Origin: Endomychus coccineus
Lineage: Eukaryota > Arthropoda > Insecta > Coleoptera > Endomychidae
Assembly (NCBI GenBank): GCA_958510875.1
Contig: OY294068.1
Coordinates: forward strand, 37,986,297 to 38,050,296
Length of the DNA stretch: 64,000 bases
Direction: 5' to 3'
Shown: positions 11,035 to 20,548 of the stretch, in pieces
How the letters are laid out: the number at the start of each line of letters is the position of its first letter
How positions within the stretch are numbered: position 1 is the first letter of the stretch
Made by a program: the position numbers and the translations under genes
Notes under the pieces: model-generated
Told to the model about the DNA's origin: nothing
The model's input: only the letters and a program-made list of their open reading frames with translations
Database searches by the model: none

Positions 11035-11999
11035 GTAAGGCATAGATAATGTACTCACTCGAGTTCTACTTCGGATCAAATTATTTCTATCATTAAGAGA
11101 AGCTAACAATTTCCACGATATGCGAAAGACGCGCACAAGTCCAGCGCTGTGTTACCCCTAGTGATAAATATATCTCCTGTTGTACAAATACCACCTTCAA
11201 TATTGCTTCACAACTGGGATCTAACCATGAGCGAATTCGATGCTCTAGAATATCCTTACGCAAGCTACCTATAGATCCGGGTTTCTTTCTTTAACAATAC
11301 TACAAGCAAAATTTAACGTAGGCTGTACACTTCTGGAGCCAAAATAGATTCCTTCGTTGACCGTACACTTATATGAACACAAATTGATGAATTAATTTAA
11401 TCTCTATCTCATTACTTGAATTCAATTTGTTCAACAACAATAAAAAGAAATTAAAAATATTTTAATTAATTTGAGTGTGGAATCTAGGTGAAATATATTT
11501 GACTCGAATTGATGCAAACAATGGATTATTTCTCGGGGAGTGAAATCACGCTGAACAAGGAGGATAGCCTACCGAACGAGTAGGTGGTGAAGAACTCTGC
11601 TATTTTCTGAAGGTTATCAGTTTTTATGGAACGATTGAAGTGAGGGTCACTTCACGCTAAAATATGTTCAATTTAGAGTACCGGGACAGACCTTGCCCAT
11701 GAGTTATTAATGCAATCTGTAGGAACGGTACTAGGCGCAATAATAGTTCGTGAAGGCTTTTCTGAACCTCACTCAGAGAAAAAGTTACACTGGCCTCGTG
11801 CTGTGCATACGTTGCTAAGAATACTTCCTTGCCGACCCAGAATTTGATTCTCCGAATATGAAATATCGAATCACGCGACACATCGTCGCTAGACCTGCCT
11901 GACATCTCGTTCAATAAAGATATAATAATTTATAAAACTTCATTTTGAATTTTATTGAATTATTTCAAGCGACACAAAAGTGATAATTTATTGGATTAT
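11035..11999. other. intergenic, nothing recognised
   Basis: The only sizeable ORF (11657-11914, minus, 85 codons) shows no recognisable domain. Confidence 0.45.
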
Positions 12000-12115
12000 T
12001 ACAACAGGAGCATTGCAGCATTGTGCCATACAATCTAAAGGCGACCAGCTGCAACATAGCCTCTGGCTTATGATATCATGATCAAGCGTTCAGGCCTTGT
12101 ACTGTAGGAGGTATA
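12000..12115 (-). repeat. dispersed repeat X, copy 3
   Basis: Most complete copy. Minus-strand order: GTACAAGGCCTGAACGCTTG, a TGATATCA block, AAGCCAGAGGCTATGTTGC, AGCTGGTCGCC, and ACAATGCTGCAATGC. Function and family unknown. Confidence 0.7.
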
Positions 12116-13131
12116 GCAAGACCCCCAATTATAAAATTGGAGCTGCTGCTTTATTAAATCACTAAGTGGAGAAAAATTCATCAATTTTCATGAAGAATGG
12201 TACGTTGCAGCACATCATGTGAATCTATGAAGGCACTATGTTTGTCTTCCCATCCCAGGTATTCGGTATTTGAGGCCGTCACGAACGTATATAGACATGA
12301 GAAAACAAAGTGCAAGGAGTCCAGGTTTGTGTGCTTCACTTTATCCAAGGCGTTGGTCTCTGCAGTATGACGTCTTCAAAAGTTTCACCGTAGAAGTATT
12401 GTTTTGATTCGTAGCTCATGACAGTCACAAACGGTCAACATTTGCTAATACTAGCCTTATTTTCAAATAGTTGGATAAGTTTGCATACGAAATCTGATAA
12501 CAAAATCCGTTCAAGTTCTAGATTCAGCGAGCTTTACGACTCAATGAAATAAAATATGTGTTACATAATTCCTTATAAAAAGGCAGCTGTAAAATTATAT
12601 GACTATCGGACATGATGTGATCGGAGAGGAATGACTAATGGTATTTTTATGAATGCAATTCGATCAGAGAGAACAAACATCGTGAAGTTACTAGCCCTAA
12701 ATCTGGTATTAAATCCGTTGTTCTTCGTATAATATCATCGATATTGTTTACATTAGTGAAAGCGCACAAAGTTTCAATATTTATTCTGAGATTCTAGAAT
12801 CTGTAGCTTCTCATGCAGGAGTATTCTCCATAGGCTAAATTGTTTGAGATACTTTGTACGCATTGCTATTGAATGCATTAGTTGAACTTTCTGACGTTGG
12901 GAAATAAAACTCGAATTCACACTAGAACTTGTAACATTTAATTCAACAAATGTTTCACCACACTGTACCATTATTAAAGCGTAAGAATTTTCAACTAAAG
13001 TTACATGCGAAATCAAGTCCTTAAATATCATGATTCAAAACAGGATTATACAAATTGAGGAATGTGGATAGGAAATGGCTTAGGTTAGAGGTTATTCACA
13101 AAATTGTTCACAAGTTAGTGGTGAATTATAC
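12116..13131. other. intergenic, nothing recognised
   Basis: Short minus-strand ORF 12774-13031 has no recognisable motif. No repeats were seen. Confidence 0.45.
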
Positions 13132-13142
13132 CTAACAAACTG
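13132..13142. repeat. target-site duplication of PLE family A (left)
   Basis: CTAACAAACTG here is repeated at 16130-16140 immediately after the element. Confidence 0.75.
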
Positions 13143-13535
13143 TCTTGGGTAGTAGACTTCCACGGACAGCTAATCTTGAAAAATCTTGTCTTCCGGATGG
13201 ATTCCGCGTCACAATAGCTCGACTTGATGCCGACGTTTCGCCAACCATTACAGGTGGCATCTTCAGGGTAGGCTTGAGGATTAAACTGAAACTGGTTCTA
13301 CTGGTTTCTGTAGCCGTATTTATTGTAGGAAAAATCCTTCACGCTACATAGTTCACTGCCTTTGTTCCGGTGGTTAACTTCGTTCCGGCACCTGACCCTG
13401 CCATTGTGCGATCATGTGCGAAGTGGAATTTTCGAGGATGGGTTTCCAAATGTTGGGAAGGTAATATCCTGAGTCACGGTTCAGATTATTCGGATGTTTT
13501 AGGATTTCTATAGCTTCAAGGATTTTTCGCTAATC
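13143..13535 (-). repeat. inverted 5' fragment of PLE family A
   Basis: On the minus strand it encodes the end of the family A endonuclease (ILKHPNNLNRDSGYYLP), then terminal-repeat sequence with the hammerhead-like core, then the ORF start region (SGRQDFSRLAVRGS). The order end-of-ORF, repeat, start-of-ORF implies a tandem donor. Confidence 0.8.
13228..13270 (-). ncRNA. hammerhead-like motif, PLE family A, copy 1
   Basis: Minus strand: CTGAAGA, imperfect hairpin GCCACC/GGTTGGC, GAAA, palindromic ACGT, cleavage triplet GTC. The stem I strand before CTGAAGA is TACC here, giving one mismatch with GGCA. Confidence 0.5.
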
Positions 13536-13597
13536 AATCCTACAATAAATACGGCTACAGAAACCAGTAGAACCAGTTTCAGTTCAAGCCTCAAGCC

Positions 13598-13640
13598 TGC
13601 CCTGAAGATGCCACCTGTAATGGTTGGCGAAACGTCGGCA
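13598..13640 (+). ncRNA. hammerhead-like motif, PLE family A, copy 2
   Basis: TGCC (13598-13601) pairs with GGCA (13637-13640) as stem I. Between them lie CTGAAGA, an extra T, hairpin GCCACC-loop-GGTTGGC as stem II, GAAA, and the self-complementary ACGT with cleavage triplet GTC. The ORF's first ATG (13608) overlaps the core. Confidence 0.55.
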
Positions 13641-15925
13641 TCAAGTCGAGCTATTGTGACGCGAAATCCATCCGGAAGACAAGATTTTTCAAGATTAGCT
13701 GTCCGCGGAAGTCTACTATCCAAGATATCCAACCTCTACGAAGAGGAAATCAAGAAGAAATCCAGAACCCTGAGAAATCTTCGCACCAAACTGGTGAGGT
13801 TGCTTTGTTCTCTTTCTTTTCTTCGTCGTTGTCGTGATCATGATGTGATTCCCAATTTCCTTAAAATATCCCATCCCATAAATTCACATTCATCCAGAAA
13901 CATATTTAAACGCGCTAGTTTAGCTTTGATTCGGGAACGAATTAAGTATACTAGACGCGAGATCAATTTCATCAATATAACCCTCTTTGGCCTCCACCTT
14001 GAACTTTCAAATACCCTTTCAGCATTGGTTGGTTCTCGACCGAATTACCTATGATCAAGCCGATCAAATTCGTACCCTCAATTCCAAACGTCATATTCAA
14101 AAATTCAATAAACTTCTTGCCTCCCAACGCCCTCAGCACCAACCTTCAAGACCAACCCCTCTTGTAAATACTGTGGTTAATTTATCTTCACATACCCTTA
14201 CTGAAGCTGAACAATCGGTTCTATCTAAAGGTCCTAACTTTGTCTTCTCCCCCAAAAATATTCCTACGACATCCATTATTTCTGCTGTAGAAGCATCCCT
14301 ACATAAAGTTCCCCATCTCGCAGCAGATGAAATTCGTTTCGTCATTCCAAGATTCCTGAATCAAATTGCCCTAAACCTTCAATTCAAGCTCTCAATTCAC
14401 TCAAATCAAATCCTGATTTGGCTATTTTGAGGGCTGATAAAGGAAACTCCACTGTTGTCATGAATCGTTCAGATTATGATAACAAAATCCTGCAACATCT
14501 GCAAACTAATTCCTATAAGCTCCTACCAAAAGATCCCACCTCCTCTATAGAACGTTCAATTTCACAAATCATTCGTCATTCTACCCTTCCTGATTCAGAT
14601 GAGAAATTTCTTATCCCCCATTGTTCAAAATGTCCCCGTTTACATGATTTGCCTAAAATTCATAAGCCCTCAGTTCCCCTGAGACCAATTGTCAGGACTA
14701 TCGGATCTCCTACTTATAAACTCTCTCGATATCTGTCATCTATTCTCAAACCCCTTGTAGGTGATTCCAATAGTTTTATCCTAAATTCCTTTCATTTCGT
14801 TGAAAAACTTCAAACGTTGAAAGTTGACCCATGCGATTTGCTCGTCAGCTTCGACGTCGAATCACTGTCTACCAATGTTCCCATTCCAGACACCCTTTCC
14901 ATAATTTCTCAATTGTTACCTGCCAAAAACATTTCAACGGACTTGCTACCGTTAATTGATTTTTGTCTATCCTCCACATATTTTCTATACGATGGCAAGT
15001 TCTACGAGCCGTCCTCGGGAGCTGCAATGGGTTCCCCACTTCCCCCGATCATAGCTAATATCTTCATGGAAGCTTTTGTACAAGATGCCATTGACTCATG
15101 TGTACTCAAGCCGAAATGTTGTTTAGATATGTCGACGATACTTTCGTATCTGTGTATCGGAAACCCACCCATACCGATAGATACCTCAATGGTCTTTCCC
15201 ACCACCACCCTGCCCAAAAGCAATCTGTCATAAACTCCCTGGTCCACAGAGCTGTCAACCTATCTCAGCCTCAATCCTTAAAATCAGAATTAAAACATCT
15301 ATCATCTGCCTTATTATCAAACAATTTCTCCCATTACAATATTCAAAAAGCCATAAAGAAATACACTTCACCTAAAATTCCAAATCGACCTGAGCCAGAA
15401 ACCCTCTCACCTGCTTTATCCACGGCTTATCTTCCATATATTCAAAATATAACAGATCGAATTTCCATAATCCTCAAAAAACATAATATTTCTACCCGTT
15501 TTTCCACACTTCCAAAATTATCTCAGTTTTACAAACCTATCAAAGATCCCCTTCCTCCTCTCCACTTAGAAGGTGTTTATAGTATTCCCTGTTCTTGCGG
15601 TAAAGTCTACATTGGTGAAACAGGTCGTACAGTAGCTACTCGTGTGAAAGAACATGAGCGCTGTACAAGACTTCGTGACACCAGTAGATCAGCACTTGCG
15701 GAACACAAGTTTAACACAAATCATCAAATCCTTTTTGAGGATACTAAAATCCTAGTCCGAGCCCCAAGCTTCTATCAGCGAAAAATCCTTGAAGCTATAG
15801 AAATCCTAAAACATCCGAATAATCTGAACCGTGACTTAGGATATTACCTTCCCAACATTTGGAAACCCATCCTCGGAAATTCCACTTCGCACATGATCGC
15901 ACAATGGCAGAGTCAGGTGCCGTAA
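13608..15925 (+). pseudogene. PLE reverse transcriptase + GIY-YIG endonuclease (family A), broken
   Basis: Penelope-type retroelement protein. N-terminal region 13608-14370, then RT: RADKGNSTVVMNRSDY, LHDLPKIHKPSVPLRPIV, motif A SFDVESLSTNVP, motif B GAAMGSPLPPIIANIFME, motif C RYVDDTF. The C-terminal GIY-YIG domain has GVYSIPCSCGKVYIGETGRT, RVKEHERC and ALAEHKFNTNH, with linker CSC before YIG. Frame changes occur near 14025, 14375 and 15118. YVDDTF is followed at once by VYRKPTHTDRYL; in other PLE proteins several dozen residues (the family B copy has about 55) separate these blocks, so an internal deletion removed part of the RT thumb side. The stop at 15925 is followed directly by the terminal repeat. 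Not functional. Confidence 0.88.
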
Positions 15926-16129
15926 CGAAGTTAACCACCGGAACAAAGGCAGTGAACTATGTAGCGTGAAGGATTTTTCCTACAATAAATACGGCTACAG
16001 AAACCAGTAGAACCAGTTCCAGTTCAAGCCTCAAGCCTGCCCTGAAGATGCCACCTGTAATGGTTGGCGAAACGTCGGCATCAAGTCGAGCTATTGTGAC
16101 GCGGAATCCATCCGGAAGACAAGATTTTT
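15926..16129 (+). repeat. 3' terminal repeat of PLE family A
   Basis: Matches the plus-strand 5' repeat from about 13540 (shared from CCTACAATAAATACGGC on) and the inverted copy at 13143-13370. It contains an AATAAA at about 15984 and the third hammerhead-like core. Confidence 0.8.
16038..16080 (+). ncRNA. hammerhead-like motif, PLE family A, copy 3
   Basis: Same bases as copy 2: stem I TGCC/GGCA, core CTGAAGA and GAAA, palindromic ACGT, triplet GTC. Confidence 0.55.
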
Positions 16130-16140
16130 CTAACAAACTG
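16130..16140. repeat. target-site duplication of PLE family A (right)
   Basis: CTAACAAACTG, identical to 13132-13142. Confidence 0.75.
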
Positions 16141-16149
16141 ATCCAATAT

Positions 16150-16270
16150 TTTAATCATTATTGATTTTGAATGTTTCAAAATTTCCATCGATTTCACAGT
16201 ATTGAATTTATGTACTTTTTCCTTGCCACAGTAACAAATCGGGATCACGAGTGAAATTATGATTACGTCA
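16150..16270 (-). pseudogene. second PLE family D endonuclease relic
   Basis: The minus strand gives RNHNFTRDPDLLLWQG and later ETFKIN. This aligns with 7100-7200 (EHNHNFTHNPEIL and SFEIVK), so it is the GIY-YIG C-terminal part of the same family. The family A element inserted directly beside or into it. Confidence 0.5.
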
Positions 16271-16599
16271 CAATGGGTGTTTTCCGTAAAAATGCCTTGT
16301 AAACATATTTTCGTTCCTTTAGAATTGTAAAAATACTTACACACATTTGGATGCGTCACACTATCTAGTCTTGAAACTTCTCAACCAATGAATGATAATA
16401 TGACTGGCGGAACGTCGGCTAATTAAAGTGCGTCCAGAAACTTGTAATATTCAATAATCGCTGTTTGGGAAAAATACAATTCATGATACAAAATAATCAT
16501 TCTATATTCATTGAGAAACGTTTCGTGTTAAATGTCAGACGGAATATACATACCGAAAAAAAATAGTGTGATGTTTCTTCGAACGCGCGAATTCAGCTG

Positions 16600-17095
16600 T
16601 TGGGGATGTAGTGTTACCAGTTGCACTATTTCAGTCACTGTCTTATTTTCCATGTATATTATTGCTCGAAGAACAGCCAGCAGAGGAATGTTGGCATTCG
16701 AATTTTTCTTGAAGGTTTGGAGGTTAGACAGCTCTAGGCGGAAAGTTCCACAACTTCGTCTTTTGATAGAAAAATTAAGTCTGGAGGAAGAAGTTCGGCA
16801 TGTCTAGAGCTTGACAATGACTAGCTTGTACTCGTCTAGTTCACCTACCTGGAATCTCTGATGATGGAATAGCAGACCAGAATTCTGATGAACAACCATA
16901 GAAATATCTATAGAAAAAGTAGAGATCGCATTCCTTGGTAAGTTTTTCCAGAGAGGTCGGTGAAAGTTTTTGTAGAGCGGATTTCACAATGGACCTCACA
17001 TTATCATCCCCTAAGAGGGTGCTGTTGGTCGTTATCCCGAGCATAGATATGGAATTTGTTTTAGTGTTGAAGAAGATCCCGGTCAATCAAGCCGT
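16600..17095 (-). pseudogene. LINE C-terminal fragment (family L3, copy a)
   Basis: Minus-strand relic of a LINE 3' end. The segment 16841-17086 reads LTKECDLYFFYRYFYGCSSE and IPSSEIPGR, matching LRDFSLFYRYFHGRYSSE and PPRDIP in the copy at 23070-23690. Further on (16640-16830) VIVKL, TCRTSS and NFSI match the same copy. Several frameshifts. Clade uncertain within the APE LINEs. Confidence 0.6.
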
Positions 17096-17099
17096 AAAA

Positions 17100-17619
17100 T
17101 TTTTATGTTAGCCTTACTACGGTTTTGAAACCTTCAAAAAGAAAAAAGTGCCGTTTTTATGAACTAGATGAAACGAAACCTTAAATGGCCAGAGGTACCA
17201 GAAGCTGCTACAAACACGTGTTATCTCCGCATTGGAAGCCATACCTAATATTGATTTGAATCAGGTATGGTTTCTTTGCTCATAGTGTACTACAGATGGG
17301 GAATTTATTCACCACTCATTTCTTTCTGATCTGTAATTTTTTCTTATGGGGATTTAAGGAATCAGAAATTTATACATTTCAGGAATCTAGGGTCAATAAT
17401 CTTCTGACCTTTGAACATTTGAATTGTTTTTGTTCATTCGACTCATTTTTATGAGTTTCATTTTAAGTTATGTCTTTATTCACAAATTATTTTAGCTTTA
17501 GTTTGATATTATAGTATTGAGTGGTTGATGTATGTATAAAGGCCGAGTATACCACCTACTGTTGCGCACTGTCGACAAGGCAACAAAACCTTCTACAAGT
17601 TGCGACTCTTCAAAGCACT
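17100..17619. other. no confident feature
   Basis: May contain further decayed BEL/Pao sequence upstream of 17620, but no motif could be supported. Confidence 0.35.
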
Positions 17620-18315
17620 AGAGTACTATGAATATATAGTTTTTGGTCCTACAATTTTGTCTTGTGGAACGCCCTACCACAATTCAGTTTGGTTGGAGTG
17701 ACAACGTTCATTATCTCTAACATAGTATACAGAAGTTTAACCCTCCTGGATCACTTTGGTGGGGTGGATGATGGGAGCGTCTCATAGGAATTTTGAAGCA
17801 ATTGTTACAAAAACAGTTGGGGAGAGCTTGCTTGACTTACGAGGAAATTTCTTGATCATGTGGGGAGATTTCTTAGTTATGTGAATGTGAAGCTATGTTA
17901 TTTCCTCAGCCTCTCACTTCTACTTCGGATACTCGGAAAGATTCAGTTTTTCTCACTCCATCTATGTTTCTTCATGATATTAAAGAAATAGGAACACCTT
18001 GCTCAGACGAAATTGATGAGGAACCATTGAAGCAACACTTGAAATACTTTCAAAAAATTTGATTCAATTTGAGAAAAAGATTCAGAAAAAAATACTTATG
18101 TCATTAGAGAAATCAAGATGGGAGAAATCGTTCTTATAGAAAATGTGAATTCGAACAGAATTGATTGGCCTTTGGGTATTGTTGAGCAGTTCTCTCTTGG
18201 TAAGGATAGGAAAATTCGTTTGGTTAAGCTCCAAACATCGTCCGGTTCTATAATCAGGCCCGTTCAAAGAACGCTTGAAATTGAGACTGGAGGGGATTTA
18301 TTGTCCAGGCTGTGA
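17620..18315 (+). pseudogene. BEL/Pao retrotransposon integrase end, relic
   Basis: End of a BEL/Pao polyprotein. Across frames near 17737-17840 the translation reads FNPPGSLWWGG, then ILKQLL and GRACLTYEE, the typical integrase-core end of BEL/Pao elements. Near 17960-18060 TPSMFLHDIKEIGTP and LKYFQK follow. The open segment 18118-18315 (65 codons) is the integrase-associated C-terminal domain (DUF5641-type): GEIVLIE, DWPLGIVEQF, RLVKLQT, IIRPVQR. Frameshifts and stops break the integrase core; the last domain is intact and ends naturally. No LTR was identified; a foldback element begins at the stop codon. Confidence 0.78.
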
Positions 18316-18562
18316 ACCGGGATTTTAGCTATAATTAAAAAAAAAAACATGTAGGTTCGAATCAAAAATTTTTTTTGCATTAGCTTCAAGAGACTCTCAG
18401 GATCATTCATACACCTTGAAACCTCTTGGGAACCCCAACCCCACCCATTGGGAGCGAAAATAGTCCGAAATCTCCCTCAAATTTGCAACATGCCAAGTCT
18501 TAAATTGTATTTTCTACAAAAAAAGGTAGTTTGGCATTTCGAGTACACCTAGTAGGTTTTAT

Positions 18563-19385
18563 GGGTCGCTGAAGACGAATCCGTAGCCAGATTTAGTTGC
18601 AATACATCGTAGGGGTGGTCAAATCGACAAAATTGGCCAATTTCGCACTCCTAATATGTTATTTTACAATTTACGTGTTTTTGGCATTTTGAATGGATCA
18701 AGGAGGTTTTTTGGGTCGCTGAACACGAATCCGGTGATAGATTCACTTGCAATCCATTGTAGGGGTGGTAAAATCGGGAAAATTGGCCAATTTTGCACCC
18801 CAATTATGTTATTTTGCAATTTACGTGTTTTAGGCATTTAGATTGCACCAAGGGGGTTTTTTGGGTCGCTGAATACAATTCCGAAGCCAGATTTACTTAA
18901 AATTCATCGTTGAGGTGGTGAAATAGATAAAATTGGTCAATTTTGCACCCCTAATATGTTATCTTGCAATTTACGTGTTTTAGGCATTTAGATTGCACCT
19001 AGGAGGTTTTTTGGGTCGCTGGATACGATTCCGAAGTCAGATTCACTTAAAATTCATCGTTAGGGTGGAGAAATAGACGAAATTGGTCAATTTTGCACCC
19101 CTAATATGATATTTTGCAATTTACGTGTTTTAGGCATTTAGATTGCACCACGGGGGTTTTTTGGATCGCTGAATACGATTCCGAAATCAGATTTACTTAA
19201 AATTCATTGTTGGGGTGATGAAATAGACGAAATTGGTCAATTTTGCACCCCTAATATGTTATTTTGCAATGTACGTGTTTTAGGCATTTAGATTGCGCCA
19301 AGGAGGTATTTTGGGTCGCTGAATACGATTCCGAAGCCAGATTCACTTAAAATTCATCGTTGGGGTGGTGAAATAGAGAGAATAT
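18563..19385 (+). repeat. direct array of 150-bp units (six)
   Basis: Spacing between successive markers is exactly 150 bp five times. Each unit has a GT-rich core, TTTACGTGTTTTAGGCATTT and GATTGCACC. Confidence 0.87.
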
Positions 19386-20040
19386 TCGAGTAAATCTGGC
19401 TTCGGAATCGTATTCAGCGACTCAAAAAACCCCCTTGGTGCACTCGAATGATAAAAACACGTAAATTGCAAAACCACATATTAAGGGGGCAAAATTGGCC
19501 AATTTTGTCAATTTTACCGCCTCAACGATGGATTGCAAGTAAATCTGGCTTCGGATCCGTGTTCAGCGACCCAAAAAACCGCCTTGGTGCACTCGAATTG
19601 ACAAAAACACGTAAATTGCAGAATAACATATAAGGGGTGCAAAATTGGCCAATTTTGTCGAATTCACCACCTCAACGATGAATTTTGAATAAATCTGGTT
19701 TCGAAATCGTATTCAGCGACCCAAAAAACCTCCTTGGTGCATTCGAAATGCCTAAAACACGTAAATTGCAAAACAACATATTACGGGTGCAAAATTGGCC
19801 AATTTTTCCAATTTTACCACCTCAACGATGGATTGCAAGTGAATCTGGCTTCTAATTCGTATTCAGCGACCCAAAAAATCTCCTTGGTGCACTCCAATTG
19901 ACAAAAACACGTAAATTGCAGAATAACATATAGGGGTGCGAAATTGGCCAATTTTGTCAATTTGACCACCCCTACGATGGATTGCAAGTAAATCTGGCTA
20001 CGGATTCGTGTTCAGCGACCCAAAAAACTTCTTAGGTGCA
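19386..20040 (-). repeat. inverted array of 150-bp units (five)
   Basis: Reverse-complement units spaced 149-150 bp, e.g. CACGTAAATTGCA and AATCTGGCTTCGGA in every unit. Confidence 0.87.
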
Positions 20041-20240
20041 CTCGAAATGCCAAAATACCTTTTATTGTAGAAAATACAATTCAAGACTTGGCATGTTGCA
20101 AATTTCGCCCCCAATGGGTGGGGTTGGGGTTCCCAAGAGGTTTCAAGGTGTATGAATGATCCTGAGAACCTCCTGAAGCTAATGCAACAAAAAATTTTTG
20201 ATTCGAACCTACATGTTTTTTTTTCCGGTTCACAGCCTGG

Positions 20241-20437
20241 ACTATTATCCGTTACATCTGAATTATCAAAGAATATCAAGAAACACTGCAAATCGGAAGA
20301 TTCAGATGTTAATATTGATAGCGAGAGCAATTCCGGATTGTAACAAAATATGGAAGATGAGTAAGAATACCGGAGAAATTTAGATTCCAAATTTTATTTT
20401 TTGTTTCGTTTAGAAGCGTGACTTGAGCTGGGAATAT
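20241..20437. other. spacer, nothing recognised
   Basis: Short region between the foldback and a small hairpin repeat; only trivial ORFs. Confidence 0.4.
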
Positions 20438-20548
20438 GTTGGAAAAATGGCAAAATGCAGTCTAGTTTATTTAGGTAGCATGGCAACATAACGATTTTCA
20501 AAATCGTTCTGTTCTATCTAAATAAACTATGCTGCATTTCCAACAACT
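20438..20548. repeat. ~110-bp imperfect hairpin, MITE-like
   Basis: Arms GTTGGAAA...ATGCAG...TAGTTTATTTAGGTAG and the complement CTATCTAAATAAACTA...CTGCATTTCCAAC fold on each other, with an inner perfect hairpin AACGATTTTCAAAATCGTT near 20490-20508. It could be a small non-autonomous element or a strongly structured transcript. Confidence 0.6.

Larger units (their letters stand above)
13143..16129 (+). mobile_element. Penelope-like element, family A, composite copy with inverted 5' fragment
   Basis: The unit between 11-bp duplications consists of (i) 13143-13535, a minus-strand piece holding the last codons of the endonuclease, the terminal repeat and the start of the ORF; (ii) from about 13540, a plus-strand terminal repeat; (iii) the RT plus GIY-YIG ORF region to 15925; and (iv) a 3' terminal repeat 15926-16129. 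An inverted, truncated copy at the 5' side is a known arrangement of PLE insertions. The shared flanking duplication shows that the whole head-to-head structure integrated as one unit. Confidence 0.85.
18308..20240. mobile_element. Foldback-like element of head-to-head 150-bp repeats
   Basis: A 1.9-kb inverted-repeat structure. The outer ends are GTCCAGGCTGTGAACCGG (18308-18325) and its complement (about 20223-20240), then an A/T homopolymer run and ATGTAGGTTCGAATC with its complement, then about 200 bp of unique arm. Inside, six direct units of 150 bp (marker GGGTCGCT or GGATCGCT at 18563, 18713, 18863, 19013, 19163, 19313) face five inverted units (marker AGCGACYC at 19416, 19565, 19715, 19865, 20014). 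The turn-over point is near 19385. This resembles Foldback (FB) transposons. It encodes no protein I recognise. Confidence 0.8.

Noticed and set aside
18308..20240. CRISPR-like array (regular repeats)
   Set aside because: Units are 150 bp without short constant repeats and unique spacers, and they reverse direction; this is a foldback element in a eukaryotic context.
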